Part shown: piece by piece, positions 9,054 through 16,813 of the stretch | Numbering within the stretch: the first letter of the stretch is position 1 | Layout: the number at the start of each line of letters is the position of its first letter | Assembly: GCA_028702895.1 (NCBI GenBank) | Contig: JAQVNZ010000004.1 | Coordinates: forward strand, 1-42,242 | Direction: 5' to 3' | Source: Candidatus Iainarchaeum sp. | GTDB lineage: Archaea; Iainarchaeota; Iainarchaeia; Iainarchaeales; JAAZKV01 | DNA length: 42,242 bases | Translations under genes and position numbers: made by a program | The notes under the pieces: generated by a model | What the model was told of the DNA's origin: nothing | Seen by the model: the letters and a program-made list of their open reading frames with translations, nothing else | Database searches by the model: none

Positions 9054-9109
9054 TATGTATATTTTTGCACATAAGCCTTAAAAAATAAGATTTTTTTGTT
9101 TTTTTGAAC

Positions 9110-10465
9110 TTATTCGGCCAATATTATTTTTTTATTTATTATTTTTTCACTATTTTCCACTACTTTTTTGGTTTGGATAGTTATATTTTCTAAAATTTTC
9201 TCAATTTTGATTTTATTAGTGTTTTGTAAATCTAAAATAATTTCATTTTCTTTTATTAGTTCTGAAATTTGTTTTTGTAAATCATTTATTTTTATTAAAT
9301 AAGTGTTATTTTTTAATTCGCTTTCTATTTCGTTTTGTCTTTTTTGAATTACATTTAATTTCCAAAACACTTTTTCAAAAAAATCAAACGCAATTAATTC
9401 TTGTAAAGCATCTAATCTTTTTTCTCGTTCTTTTTCTTTTAATTCTATTTTTTCATCTTCAATCGCTTTTTTTACTTCTCCTAGAATTTCTTTAAATTTG
9501 GTGCCACTCACATCTTTTTTTATTGCGATCAGTGGATTATTAATAAATCCATTTAATAGGTCTTCTTGATCTTTGCTTATTTTCCATCGCCCACTTTTTA
9601 CTAAACCATTAAATCGTTGTAATGGTTTTTCTATTGTAGAAAGCATTGATGATATTTCTGTTTTTAAGTGTTGTTTTTCTTCAGCAATTTCTGATTTTTC
9701 TTTCTCTAATTTAATATATATTTGATATTCTTCGTTTTTTAAATTTTCTTGTATTTCTTCTTCTAGTTTTTTTACAAAAATATTTTTTTCGTTTGTTTGT
9801 TTTTGATAAGTTATATTATTTTTTTTCATTAAATCAATTTCTTTTTTTTGATCATTAATTTCATTAATCAAATTCTTTGTTTTTTCAAATTCAAATAAAT
9901 GTTTTTTTTCATTAAATAGTTTATTTAGTTTTTCCAAGTTATTAATTATTTCTTGTAATGTATTGCCTAATAATTTCATTTCTTCTTTAAGGTAAACGCT
10001 AGTATATGCAATATTTTTTCTAAAAGAATTTATTTCATTTAATATTATAATATGACTTTTTGATGAATATGCGCGAATTTGATTTATGTTGGAATCAATA
10101 TTTTCTGGATTTATTTTTTCAAGTGTTTTTAATAATTGTATTTCTATTTGTTTTTTGGATGTTAATGCTGCTTTATTAAATCTATTATTTTGTGTTTCTT
10201 CAATTTCTTTTTCTTGAATATTTAAAAGAATTTTTTTAGATTTTTCATAAGAATATTTTATTTCACTAATAAGTTTTGCAGATTCTAATTCTGTGTATTT
10301 TATTTCAGCATCAAAGTTTTTTTGAATTAAAGTGGGTAATAAATCAAGACTCGTTTTTATTTCTTCAACATTTTTTTTTCTATTAAAGATGTTTTTTAAA
10401 AAACCCATATAATTAATGAGTGGTGAAAGTAATTTAAAGAACAGGTTTTTTAGGTTTAACGGCAT
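9110..10465 (-). CDS. Cytoplasmic coiled-coil protein, unknown function
   Basis: About 451 residues, not assigned to a named family. After a hydrophobic N-terminal stretch (FFKLLSPLINYMGFLKNIF) it is almost wholly charged helix with heptad repeats (about 35-280 and 325-440). A distinct, less repetitive segment interrupts it at about 285-325 (IEKPLQRFNGLVKSGRWKIS and onward, with LLNGFINNPL). Such proteins are often labelled SbcC-like because of the coiled coil, but no Walker A or zinc-hook motif is present. The first ATG is at 10465; a TTG precedes it by one codon, and a second ATG at 10408 (MGFLKNIF) is a reasonable alternative start. It is transcribed divergently from the DHH nuclease gene and shares an overlapping AT-rich promoter region with it. 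Confidence 0.6.
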   Translation of the reverse strand: MPLNLKNLFFKLLSPLINYMGFLKNIFNRKKNVEEIKTSLDLLPTLIQKNFDAEIKYTELESAKLISEIKYSYEKSKKILLNIQEKEIEETQNNRFNKAALTSKKQIEIQLLKTLEKINPENIDSNINQIRAYSSKSHIIILNEINSFRKNIAYTSVYLKEEMKLLGNTLQEIINNLEKLNKLFNEKKHLFEFEKTKNLINEINDQKKEIDLMKKNNITYQKQTNEKNIFVKKLEEEIQENLKNEEYQIYIKLEKEKSEIAEEKQHLKTEISSMLSTIEKPLQRFNGLVKSGRWKISKDQEDLLNGFINNPLIAIKKDVSGTKFKEILGEVKKAIEDEKIELKEKEREKRLDALQELIAFDFFEKVFWKLNVIQKRQNEIESELKNNTYLIKINDLQKQISELIKENEIILDLQNTNKIKIEKILENITIQTKKVVENSEKIINKKIILAE

Positions 10466-10480
10466 CAAACTAATGTCATA

Positions 10481-10500
10481 TTTATAATATAATTTAAACC
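10481..10500. promoter_or_regulatory. Overlapping divergent TATA boxes
   Basis: A 20-base AT block between the divergent coiled-coil and DHH genes. Read on the plus strand, TTTATAATA is centred about 26 bases before the DHH ATG (10511). Read on the minus strand, TTTAAATTA is centred about 26-29 bases before the ATG at 10465. Both spacings match archaeal TATA-to-start distances, so both messages would be leaderless and the two promoters would compete for the same stretch. Confidence 0.55.
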
Positions 10501-10510
10501 TAATTTTTTT

Positions 10511-11932
10511 ATGATTGAGCGTAATGAAAATGATTTTTTTTTGAGTATAAAAAAAATGGCTTTAGAATTAATTAATCGTGATGATATAGTAGTAATCCAC
10601 CATTATGATGCTGATGGTTTAACTAGTGGGAGTATTGCGATTAAGGCCCTTGAACGAGAAGGAAAAAAAGTAAATCATTTGTGCCTTAAACAACTTTACA
10701 AAGAAAATATTGATGAAATAAAAGCTTTGGGAAAAAATTATTTGTTTGTTGATTTTGGTAGTGGTCAAATTGATTATCTTAAAGAAGATCTTGGTGAAGA
10801 AAATACTTTTATTTTAGACCATCATGAACCAATCAAAATTGGTGAAAAATTTATTGAAATGAAATACCATATAAATCCTCTTCTTTTTGGTATTGATGGT
10901 GGAAAAGAAATTAGTGGTGCGGGGGTTACATTTTTTTTTGCTATTGCATTAAATAAAAAAAATGTTGACTTAAGTAGTCTAGCAATAGTTGGTGCGCTTG
11001 GGGATATGCAAGATTATAATGGTTCATTAATCGGACTTAATAGGAAAATACTAGATATTGCAATTAAAGAAAACGTTTTAGAAATAAAAGAAGATTTGCG
11101 ACTTTATGGTAGAATTTCGCGTCCGCTTGTACAATACTTGCTTTTTTCATCTAATCCGATTCTCCCTGGATTAACTGCTAATAGAGAAAATTGTGTTAAT
11201 TTTTTAAAAGAAAATAATATTCCTGTTCAATTCGCAGATGAATGGTTATCATATGAAGATTTAACTCCTCAAGACAAAATAAAATTTTCTTCAGCTTTAA
11301 TTACTTATCTTGCAATGCGTGAAGTTTCGGAATGGAAAATAAAATCTTTGATCGGAGAAGTTTATACTCTTGTTAATGAGGATGAAAAAAGTCCACTTAG
11401 AGATGGTAAAGAATTTGCGACTGTTTTAAATTCAACAGGTCGCCACGCTCGACCAGAAGTGGGGTTAGAAGTTTGTTTGGGAAATCGCGATCCTGATGGG
11501 GTTTATGGCGAAGCCCTTGCTTTATTACACGAACATCGAATTGCACTTCGTAAAGGAATTGAATATGTTGAACAAAACGGTGTGGAAGAAAAAAACGCTT
11601 ATTATTTTTTTGACGCGGGTAAAGAAATACAAGATTCTTTAGTTGGAATAATTGCTGGCATGCTTTATGGGTCAGTTATAGATGAAAATAAACCTATTAT
11701 TGCTCTTGCAAAAAATGAAGATGATACCATAAAAATTTCTGGAAGAGCTACTATGCAACTTGTAAGAAATGGGATTAATTTAGGCGGAGCATTTAAAGAA
11801 ATAGGGAACGAAATGGATGGTGTGCAAGGCGGGGGCCACAAAATTGCAGCCGGGTGTAAGGTGGATTCTGATAAAATAGAATTATTCTTAAAAAAATTAG
11901 ATGAAAAGTTATATGAACAATTAAATAACTAA
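10511..11932 (+). CDS. Archaeal RecJ-like DHH phosphoesterase / single-strand exonuclease
   Basis: 473 residues. DHH superfamily, archaeal RecJ/GAN type: 5'-3' single-strand nuclease acting in repair or with the replisome (GAN binds GINS). Metal-binding motifs are all present: HYDADG (31-36), VDFG (D81), LDHHEP (103-105 DHH), GDMQD near 165, and the C-terminal DHHA1 glycine motif GGGHKIAAG near 440. The length fits archaeal RecJ proteins. The start follows a TTTATAATA box by about 26 bases, so the message is likely leaderless. It stands at the upstream edge of the isoprenoid block but has no functional link to it. Oligonucleotide phosphodiesterase or RecJ2-type activity remains possible, since the motifs alone do not separate the subgroups. 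Confidence 0.9.
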   Translation: MIERNENDFFLSIKKMALELINRDDIVVIHHYDADGLTSGSIAIKALEREGKKVNHLCLKQLYKENIDEIKALGKNYLFVDFGSGQIDYLKEDLGEENTFILDHHEPIKIGEKFIEMKYHINPLLFGIDGGKEISGAGVTFFFAIALNKKNVDLSSLAIVGALGDMQDYNGSLIGLNRKILDIAIKENVLEIKEDLRLYGRISRPLVQYLLFSSNPILPGLTANRENCVNFLKENNIPVQFADEWLSYEDLTPQDKIKFSSALITYLAMREVSEWKIKSLIGEVYTLVNEDEKSPLRDGKEFATVLNSTGRHARPEVGLEVCLGNRDPDGVYGEALALLHEHRIALRKGIEYVEQNGVEEKNAYYFFDAGKEIQDSLVGIIAGMLYGSVIDENKPIIALAKNEDDTIKISGRATMQLVRNGINLGGAFKEIGNEMDGVQGGGHKIAAGCKVDSDKIELFLKKLDEKLYEQLNN

Positions 11933-12011
11933 AAACAAATTTTATTTTAAAATAATAACCTTTTTAATCAATTCTTTTTATTAATTAATTATAATATTTT
12001 TGTTGATTAAA

Positions 12012-13097
12012 ATGATTAGTGATATTGAATCAAAATTGTCTATAAAAGAATTTCTTGTAAAAAAAGTTGGTTTAGTTGAAAAAGAAATTGAAAATTATAT
12101 TCCTAGAAAAGCTAATCAAGAATGGATTGAAAACGCGCTAGGAAAAACTATTTTTGAATTAGATTTAGAAGCATACTCTCAAGGAGTAAATATTCCAGTG
12201 TGGGATTTACTGGATAGGGGCGGAAAAAGATTTCGTCCAATTTTAACTTGTCTTTGTACTGAAGCAGTTGGTGGCGAATGGGGTGAAGGTTTAAAAGTTG
12301 CACCAATAGTAGAAATAATTCATAATGGAACTTTAATGCAAGATGATTGTGAAGATGATAGTCAAGCTAGGCGAGGTCAACCTTGTACACATCATAAGTT
12401 TGGAGTTGATACTGCAATTAACACTGGCACAATAATGTATTTTTGGCCAATGATAAAAATAATGAATGATGATTTTTCTTTAGGTAACGAAAAAAAATTA
12501 AGAATTTATGATTTATTTATTAGTGAATTATTAAGAGTTTGTTCGGGACAAGTTTGGGATATAGCTTGGCATCATGGGGGGTTCACACCAAATGAATCAC
12601 AATATTTGAATATGTGTTTGTCAAAAACAGGGGTTTTAACAAAATTTGCTTGTCAGTTAGGAGCAATAATTGGAAACTCTGATGAAAAACAATATGTTGC
12701 TTTAGGAAAATTTGGGCAAATAATCGGTGTTGGATTTCAAATACAAGACGATATTCTTGAATTAACTGAAACTTCATTTAAAGAAAAAAAAGGTAGTATT
12801 GGCGGGGATATTCACGAAGGCAAAAGAACATTGATTGTTATTAGGACTCTTGAAGTTGCAAGTGAAAAAGATAAAAAACGGTTAGTTGAAATTCTTGATT
12901 CGCATACAAATGATGAAAAAATAATCTTGGAAGCATTAGATATAATAAATAAATATGATGGGATTTCATATGCGAAAAAAAGAGCTGAAGAGTTAGTTGA
13001 ACAAGCTTGGGATGAAATTAATCTAGTTTTAAAAGAATCTAATGCAAAAAAAGTTTTGAAAAAATTCGCAGAATATTTAGTTGATAGAAAAATATAA
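12012..13097 (+). CDS. Polyprenyl diphosphate (GGPP/FPP) synthase
   Basis: 361 residues from the ATG at 12012; a TTG twelve bases upstream is a less likely start. Trans-prenyltransferase that joins DMAPP and IPP units into the C20 (or C15) diphosphate for membrane lipids. It has GGKRFRP (70-76), a first Asp-rich motif DDCEDD (111-116) followed by RR at 120-121, the GQ at 179-180 and the second motif FQIQDDILE (246-250). The last position of the second motif is Glu instead of Asp. The N-terminal helix region is about 20 residues longer than in typical short-chain synthases. The residue region before the first Asp motif (HNGTLMQ) lacks an obvious bulky stop, so the product length cannot be read with confidence; C20 is the biological expectation. 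Confidence 0.9.
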   Translation: MISDIESKLSIKEFLVKKVGLVEKEIENYIPRKANQEWIENALGKTIFELDLEAYSQGVNIPVWDLLDRGGKRFRPILTCLCTEAVGGEWGEGLKVAPIVEIIHNGTLMQDDCEDDSQARRGQPCTHHKFGVDTAINTGTIMYFWPMIKIMNDDFSLGNEKKLRIYDLFISELLRVCSGQVWDIAWHHGGFTPNESQYLNMCLSKTGVLTKFACQLGAIIGNSDEKQYVALGKFGQIIGVGFQIQDDILELTETSFKEKKGSIGGDIHEGKRTLIVIRTLEVASEKDKKRLVEILDSHTNDEKIILEALDIINKYDGISYAKKRAEELVEQAWDEINLVLKESNAKKVLKKFAEYLVDRKI

Positions 13098-13129
13098 TTT
13101 TGTTTATCTTATAAACTAGTAATTTAAAA

Positions 13130-13630
13130 TTAATTAATTTTGGTTAGCGTTTTAATAGAATTTGCTCTTAACCCAATTGTTTTTTCACCTATTTTAATAT
13201 AAATGGCTCCACCAACAGAATCAATAATTTGGCCGGTCATAATTTTATTTTGATTCGTGTGTATTTTTATTTTATCTTTAATTTTTATTCCTTTAAGAAT
13301 TGGATGAATTTTATGAAGTTGTTTTTTAGGTAAATTACTTTTATTATATTTTTTTATTGCTAACACTTTTTTCATCGCAGTTTTTCCAAGTATTGTTCGA
13401 GTTAATCCTTTTAATCCAGTTTTTCTTTTATTCATTTGATTAGTTAATTCTTTTTTAGCATTAACTTGCAGTTCCATTTTTTTAGAATCTGTGCTTAATA
13501 CTTTGCCTTTTTTTATTACGCGTGAGTGCCTAGCATCCATTTTTGTTTTTGTTACATTAGTTGCTGCTATATTAACATTTTTTCTAAAAACTGTTCCATT
13601 AATTTTTCTTTTTAAATTTGGCAGAGGCAT
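13130..13630 (-). CDS. Small basic protein, unknown
   Basis: 166 residues, not recognised. It is very basic (Lys/Arg/His-rich through residue 110), which suggests nucleic-acid or ribosome binding. The last 55 residues look like a small beta-barrel: KIKDKIKIHTNQNKIMTGQI, then IDSVGGAIYIKIGEKTIGL and RANSIKTLTKIN, a pattern resembling Sm-like or SH3-like folds (tentative). No membrane segment. It is encoded against the isoprenoid genes, with its stop 32 bases from the prenyl synthase stop. Upstream, TATATTTAAAT stands about 26 bases before the ATG, supporting the start. Confidence 0.55.
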   Translation of the reverse strand: MPLPNLKRKINGTVFRKNVNIAATNVTKTKMDARHSRVIKKGKVLSTDSKKMELQVNAKKELTNQMNKRKTGLKGLTRTILGKTAMKKVLAIKKYNKSNLPKKQLHKIHPILKGIKIKDKIKIHTNQNKIMTGQIIDSVGGAIYIKIGEKTIGLRANSIKTLTKIN

Positions 13631-13690
13631 AAGTCATTATTAATTTTTTTATATTTAAATCTTTTTATTTGCTTTTTTTTAAATAAATAC

Positions 13691-13698
13691 TTTTAAAT
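13691..13698 (+). promoter_or_regulatory. TATA box of IPP isomerase gene
   Basis: TTTTAAAT centred about 26 bases before the ATG at 13721. No Shine-Dalgarno sequence lies in between, so the transcript is expected to begin at or next to the start codon. Confidence 0.55.
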
Positions 13699-13720
13699 TA
13701 AGTTAAATCCTAATTTTATT

Positions 13721-14764
13721 ATGGTTTTACAAACTGAGAAAAGAAAAAAAGAACATATTGATTTATGTGTTAACAAAGACGTTTCTTTTGATAAAAAAAC
13801 TACTTTGCTTGAGTGTATTGAGTTAAATTATTCTTCTCTGCCAGAAATTGATTTAAGTGCTGTTGATTTATCCACAATTTTTTTGGGCAAAAATTTTTCT
13901 TTTCCTTTTATTGTTTCAGCAATAACTGGAGGTGCACAAGTATCAAAAAAAATTAATCTACAAATTGCAGAGGCTTGTAGCGTGGTTGGAGTTGGAATGG
14001 GTTTGGGTAGCATGCGTGCAATGATAGAAAAACCTAGTTTAAAAGAAACTTATAATGTAAAAAAAGATTTTGCTAATATTTTCGTTTCTGGAAATTTAGG
14101 TGTTGCACAACTAGAAAATTATTCTATTAAAGAAATTGATTTAGCTGTTCAATCCATTGAAGTTGACGCTCTTGCAATACATGTTAATTCAGCACAAGAA
14201 GCAATGCAACCAGAAGGTGACACAAACTTTTCTAATCTTATAACAAAAATTTCTGATGCTAGTGATTCGTTATCAATCCCAATTTATGTTAAAGAAGTAG
14301 GTCATGGAATTAGTTTTGATATTGCTAGCAAACTAGCAAAAACAAATATTACAGCAATTGATGTTCAAGGTGCTGGTGGTACTTCTTGGACAAGAGTTGA
14401 TTCACTAAGACACAAAAAAAGTTTTGGAAATGTTTTTAGAAATATTGGTTTGCCAACAGCTGTTTCAATAATTAAAACAAAAAAGGCACTTATAGGACAT
14501 AATAAAAAAATTATTGCTAGTGGTGGAATTAGAAATGGTTTGGATGCAGTAAAATCAATTGTTTTAGGTGCAGATTTGGTTGGTAATGCTTTGCCAGTAT
14601 TACAATGCCAACAAAAAAACGGGGTTAGGGGAGTAGTAGATTATTTAGAGAACTTTAAAAAAGAAATGGAAATTGCATCATTCTTGGTTGGGTGTAAAAA
14701 TATTTCTAAATTACAAGAACAAGAATATTTTGTTATCGGACAATTAAATGATTGGTTAAAATAA
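13721..14764 (+). CDS. fni: Type 2 isopentenyl-diphosphate delta-isomerase
   Basis: 347 residues. FMN- and NAD(P)H-dependent isomerase that converts IPP to DMAPP, giving the primer for prenyl chain growth. Signs of the family: RKKEHIDLC at the N-terminus (R-K-x-E/D-H), the FMN-phosphate region PFIVSAITGGA, GLGSMRA, the substrate loop HVNSAQEAMQPEGD (normally H-x-N-x-x-Q-E-x-x-Q-P-E-G-D), VKEVGHGIS, DVQGAGGTSW and ASGGIRNGLD. All key residues are kept and the length is normal. It acts between isopentenyl phosphate kinase and the prenyl synthase, both encoded in this window. Its own TATA box lies 26 bases upstream of the ATG, with a leaderless message. Confidence 0.95.
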   Translation: MVLQTEKRKKEHIDLCVNKDVSFDKKTTLLECIELNYSSLPEIDLSAVDLSTIFLGKNFSFPFIVSAITGGAQVSKKINLQIAEACSVVGVGMGLGSMRAMIEKPSLKETYNVKKDFANIFVSGNLGVAQLENYSIKEIDLAVQSIEVDALAIHVNSAQEAMQPEGDTNFSNLITKISDASDSLSIPIYVKEVGHGISFDIASKLAKTNITAIDVQGAGGTSWTRVDSLRHKKSFGNVFRNIGLPTAVSIIKTKKALIGHNKKIIASGGIRNGLDAVKSIVLGADLVGNALPVLQCQQKNGVRGVVDYLENFKKEMEIASFLVGCKNISKLQEQEYFVIGQLNDWLK

Positions 14765-14837
14765 TTTTTTAATTTAATTATTTTTTATTTTATTAATTAG
14801 AAAAAAATATTATATTTTAAATTATCAATTTATTATT

Positions 14838-15302
14838 ATGGTTATTAAAGCACAATCTACAATGGAATATTTGCTACTTCTTGGTATAATTGTTGTGGTT
14901 GCGCTTATTGTTGTTGGAATTTACACTAATTTCTTCGTATTTTCAGAACCAGTGACTACTATGCAAAACAAACAACTTTGGGCAAACGGGCCTATAAAGA
15001 TACTTGATGTAATTACTGATGATCAAGGTAATTCTAATTTTATTATACAAAATAAATTATTATATTCTATTAATTTTTCAGGGTATTCTGTTTTTGGGAA
15101 AAAAATAGTGTTTGATGAAAATGTATTGTTTTTGCCCGAACAAACCAAAAACGTGTTTATTCCAAAAGTTAATGAATGTGTTGGAAATTGTGTTTTTAAA
15201 AATTTTTTATTATATTATTTTGTGAGTGATTATTCTGAAGAATTTTCTTACGGTGGGTTTGATTTAATTCCTGGAAAATCTGTTAATTTAATTAGTGAAT
15301 AA
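14838..15302 (+). CDS. Pilin-like protein with class III signal peptide
   Basis: 154 residues. The N-terminus KAQSTMEYLLLLGIIVVVAL is an archaeal class III (type IV pilin-like) signal: short basic lead (MVIKA), predicted cleavage before Gln6, then Q-S-T-M-E-Y-L-L-L (the Q-x-S/T-x-E-x-x-x-L pattern with Glu10 as the +5 residue) and a hydrophobic helix. An EppA/PibD-type peptidase would process it. The remainder is beta-rich, with a Cys pair (NECVGNCVF). It is likely an adhesin or pilus subunit, or a small surface protein using that export route. TATATTTTAAA at 14811-14821 is about 25 bases before the ATG. It interrupts the isoprenoid block without any metabolic link to it. Confidence 0.75.
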   Translation: MVIKAQSTMEYLLLLGIIVVVALIVVGIYTNFFVFSEPVTTMQNKQLWANGPIKILDVITDDQGNSNFIIQNKLLYSINFSGYSVFGKKIVFDENVLFLPEQTKNVFIPKVNECVGNCVFKNFLLYYFVSDYSEEFSYGGFDLIPGKSVNLISE

Positions 15303-15344
15303 ATTTGCGATTTTTTATTGAATGTTTAAATTAAAAAAACAATC

Positions 15345-15371
15345 TCGTCAATTGTCGTCTCAATCTTCGTC
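15345..15371 (+). promoter_or_regulatory. Three phased TCGTC repeats upstream of the FAD oxidoreductase-HMGR promoter
   Basis: TCGTC occurs at 15345, 15355 and 15367, with spacings of 10 and 12 bases, i.e. on roughly the same DNA face. The last copy starts 14 bases before GGTTTTTATA, the probable BRE/TATA element. The same pentamer at the same distance is found before the HMG-CoA synthase gene and porG. The position upstream of the TATA box suits an activator site; the binding factor is unknown. Confidence 0.45.
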
Positions 15372-15385
15372 TTTTGGAAAGGTTT

Positions 15386-15411
15386 TTATACTTTAATTCT
15401 AAAAAGTATAA
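15386..15411. promoter_or_regulatory. TATA box with 9-bp palindrome (operator candidate)
   Basis: TTATACTTT (15386-15394) and AAAGTATAA (15403-15411) form a perfect 9-bp inverted repeat around an 8-base spacer. It overlaps the TATA box GTTTTTATA and reaches to about the expected transcription start (near 15413). A dimeric repressor bound here would block TBP or polymerase. Confidence 0.45.
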
Positions 15412-15465
15412 TACGATTGGTGAGTCAGTTATTGATTTATTCAATGAATTGTATAGTGATAAAAA

Positions 15466-16803
15466 ATGCAGATTCCAAAAATATCCATTGGCGAAAGAAA
15501 AAATTCTTTTAAAGAAGTAGAAATAGGTTTCACTGAAGAAGAAGCACTCAAAGAAGCAAACAGATGTTTAAATTGTAAAAATCCGTTGTGCGTTGAGGGT
15601 TGTCCAGCAAATGTAAACATTCCTCTTTTTATAAAAGCGTTTAAAGAAGGAAGATTACAGGATGCTGCTGAAATAATTCGTGAAAAAAATTTTTTCCCAA
15701 GTATTTGTGGAAGAATTTGTCAACATGAAAAACAATGTGAAGGAAATTGCATACTAGCAAAAACAAAAGAAGGTGCTGTGAATATTGGTGGAATAGAAAG
15801 ATTTATTGGGGATCAAGCAAAACTTTCTTCTCCAAGAAAATTAAATGGAAAAAAAGTAGCTATTGTTGGTTCAGGCCCAAGTGGATTAACTGCCGCAGCA
15901 TACTTAGCATTAGAAGGAGTAAATGTTTTTGTTTTTGAAACAACAAATTCTTTTGGTGGAGTAATAAAATATGGTGTTCCCGAATTTCGTTTACCTAAAG
16001 AAACCGTTTCAAAAGACTTAATAATGTTACACGAACTTGGAATTGATTTTGAACCAAATTCAAAAATATCTGAAGATTTAATTGAAGAAGTTTCAAAAAA
16101 TTATGATGCTATTTTTGTTGGTACTGGAGTAGGTGCAACAAAAAAATTGTCAATTCCAGGATCAGATTTAAAAGGAATTATTTCAGCAATGAAATTTTTA
16201 GTTAATTTAAATCAAAGCGGAGTACCAATGGTTTCACCAGGTGAAAATGTTGTAGTTATTGGCGCAGGATATGTTGGAATAGATGCGTCTAGAAGTGCAA
16301 TTAGATTGGGTGCAAACGTAAAATGTATTACTGCGGCAACTAGGGAAGATGCACAAAAAAGTGTTTCGCCAAAAGATTATTTAGATGCAGAAGAAGAAGG
16401 AGTGGAATTTTTATTCGGTTATAATGTGGATAAATTTGAATCTGACGAAGACAATGATAAAGTAAAAAAAATATTTTATACTAATGGAGAAAAAGGAAGT
16501 GTGCAAGTAGACAAAGTAATAATTGCAATAGGTCAAGAGCATGATAAATCAGAATTAAAAAATCCGTTAAGAAACCCAGAATTGGGTTGTATTGAAGTTA
16601 ACAAAAAATATCAGACTAAAATAAAAAATGTTTTTGCAGCAGGTGATTGTGTACATGGTCCAAAAACAGTTATAGAAGCAATTGCTAATGGTAGAGATGC
16701 TGCTAAAGAAATATTACATTATTTTAAAAAAATAGATGAAGAAATAGAATTAAAATCTCAAAAAGATTTAATAGAAAAAGAGGTATCAAAAAATAAATTA
16801 TAA
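15466..16803 (+). CDS. NAD(P)H-dependent FAD oxidoreductase, glutamate-synthase small-chain / NfnB-like
   Basis: 445 residues of the family that includes the small chain of glutamate synthase, SudB/NfnB and the stand-alone archaeal GltA-like enzymes. The N-terminal Fe-S domain has C34-C37-C42-C46 (CLNCKNPLCVEGCP) and C81-C85-C91-C95. The FAD site is VAIVGSGPSG (135-140). A second Rossmann motif, VVVIGAGYVG (about 258-267), binds NAD(P)H. The end carries the FAD-closing motif FAAGDCVHGPKTV. No large glutamate synthase chain is present nearby. Its stop is five bases before the HMG-CoA reductase coding region, so the two form an operon; supplying or recycling the nicotinamide needed by the reductase is a reasonable inference. 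The start follows GTGAT by five bases, with a leader of about 50 bases that begins after the palindromic promoter. Confidence 0.85.
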   Translation: MQIPKISIGERKNSFKEVEIGFTEEEALKEANRCLNCKNPLCVEGCPANVNIPLFIKAFKEGRLQDAAEIIREKNFFPSICGRICQHEKQCEGNCILAKTKEGAVNIGGIERFIGDQAKLSSPRKLNGKKVAIVGSGPSGLTAAAYLALEGVNVFVFETTNSFGGVIKYGVPEFRLPKETVSKDLIMLHELGIDFEPNSKISEDLIEEVSKNYDAIFVGTGVGATKKLSIPGSDLKGIISAMKFLVNLNQSGVPMVSPGENVVVIGAGYVGIDASRSAIRLGANVKCITAATREDAQKSVSPKDYLDAEEEGVEFLFGYNVDKFESDEDNDKVKKIFYTNGEKGSVQVDKVIIAIGQEHDKSELKNPLRNPELGCIEVNKKYQTKIKNVFAAGDCVHGPKTVIEAIANGRDAAKEILHYFKKIDEEIELKSQKDLIEKEVSKNKL

Positions 16804-16807
16804 AAAA

Positions 16808-16813
16808 GGTGAT
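16808..16813 (+). promoter_or_regulatory. Ribosome-binding site GGTGAT before HMG-CoA reductase
   Basis: GGTGATAAAA is followed by ATA (16818). The ferredoxin gene at 8320 has exactly GGTGATAAAA followed by ATG, and the thiolase gene has GGTGA, four A, then ATG. The spacing therefore points to the ATA at 16818 as the initiation codon, while the only conventional choice, GTG at 16809, lies inside the ribosome site itself. Confidence 0.5.

Noticed and set aside
15444-15512. Upstream ATG frame overlapping the start of the FAD oxidoreductase gene
   Set aside because: No ribosome site at usual spacing and unremarkable composition; the GTGAT site serves the ATG at 15466.
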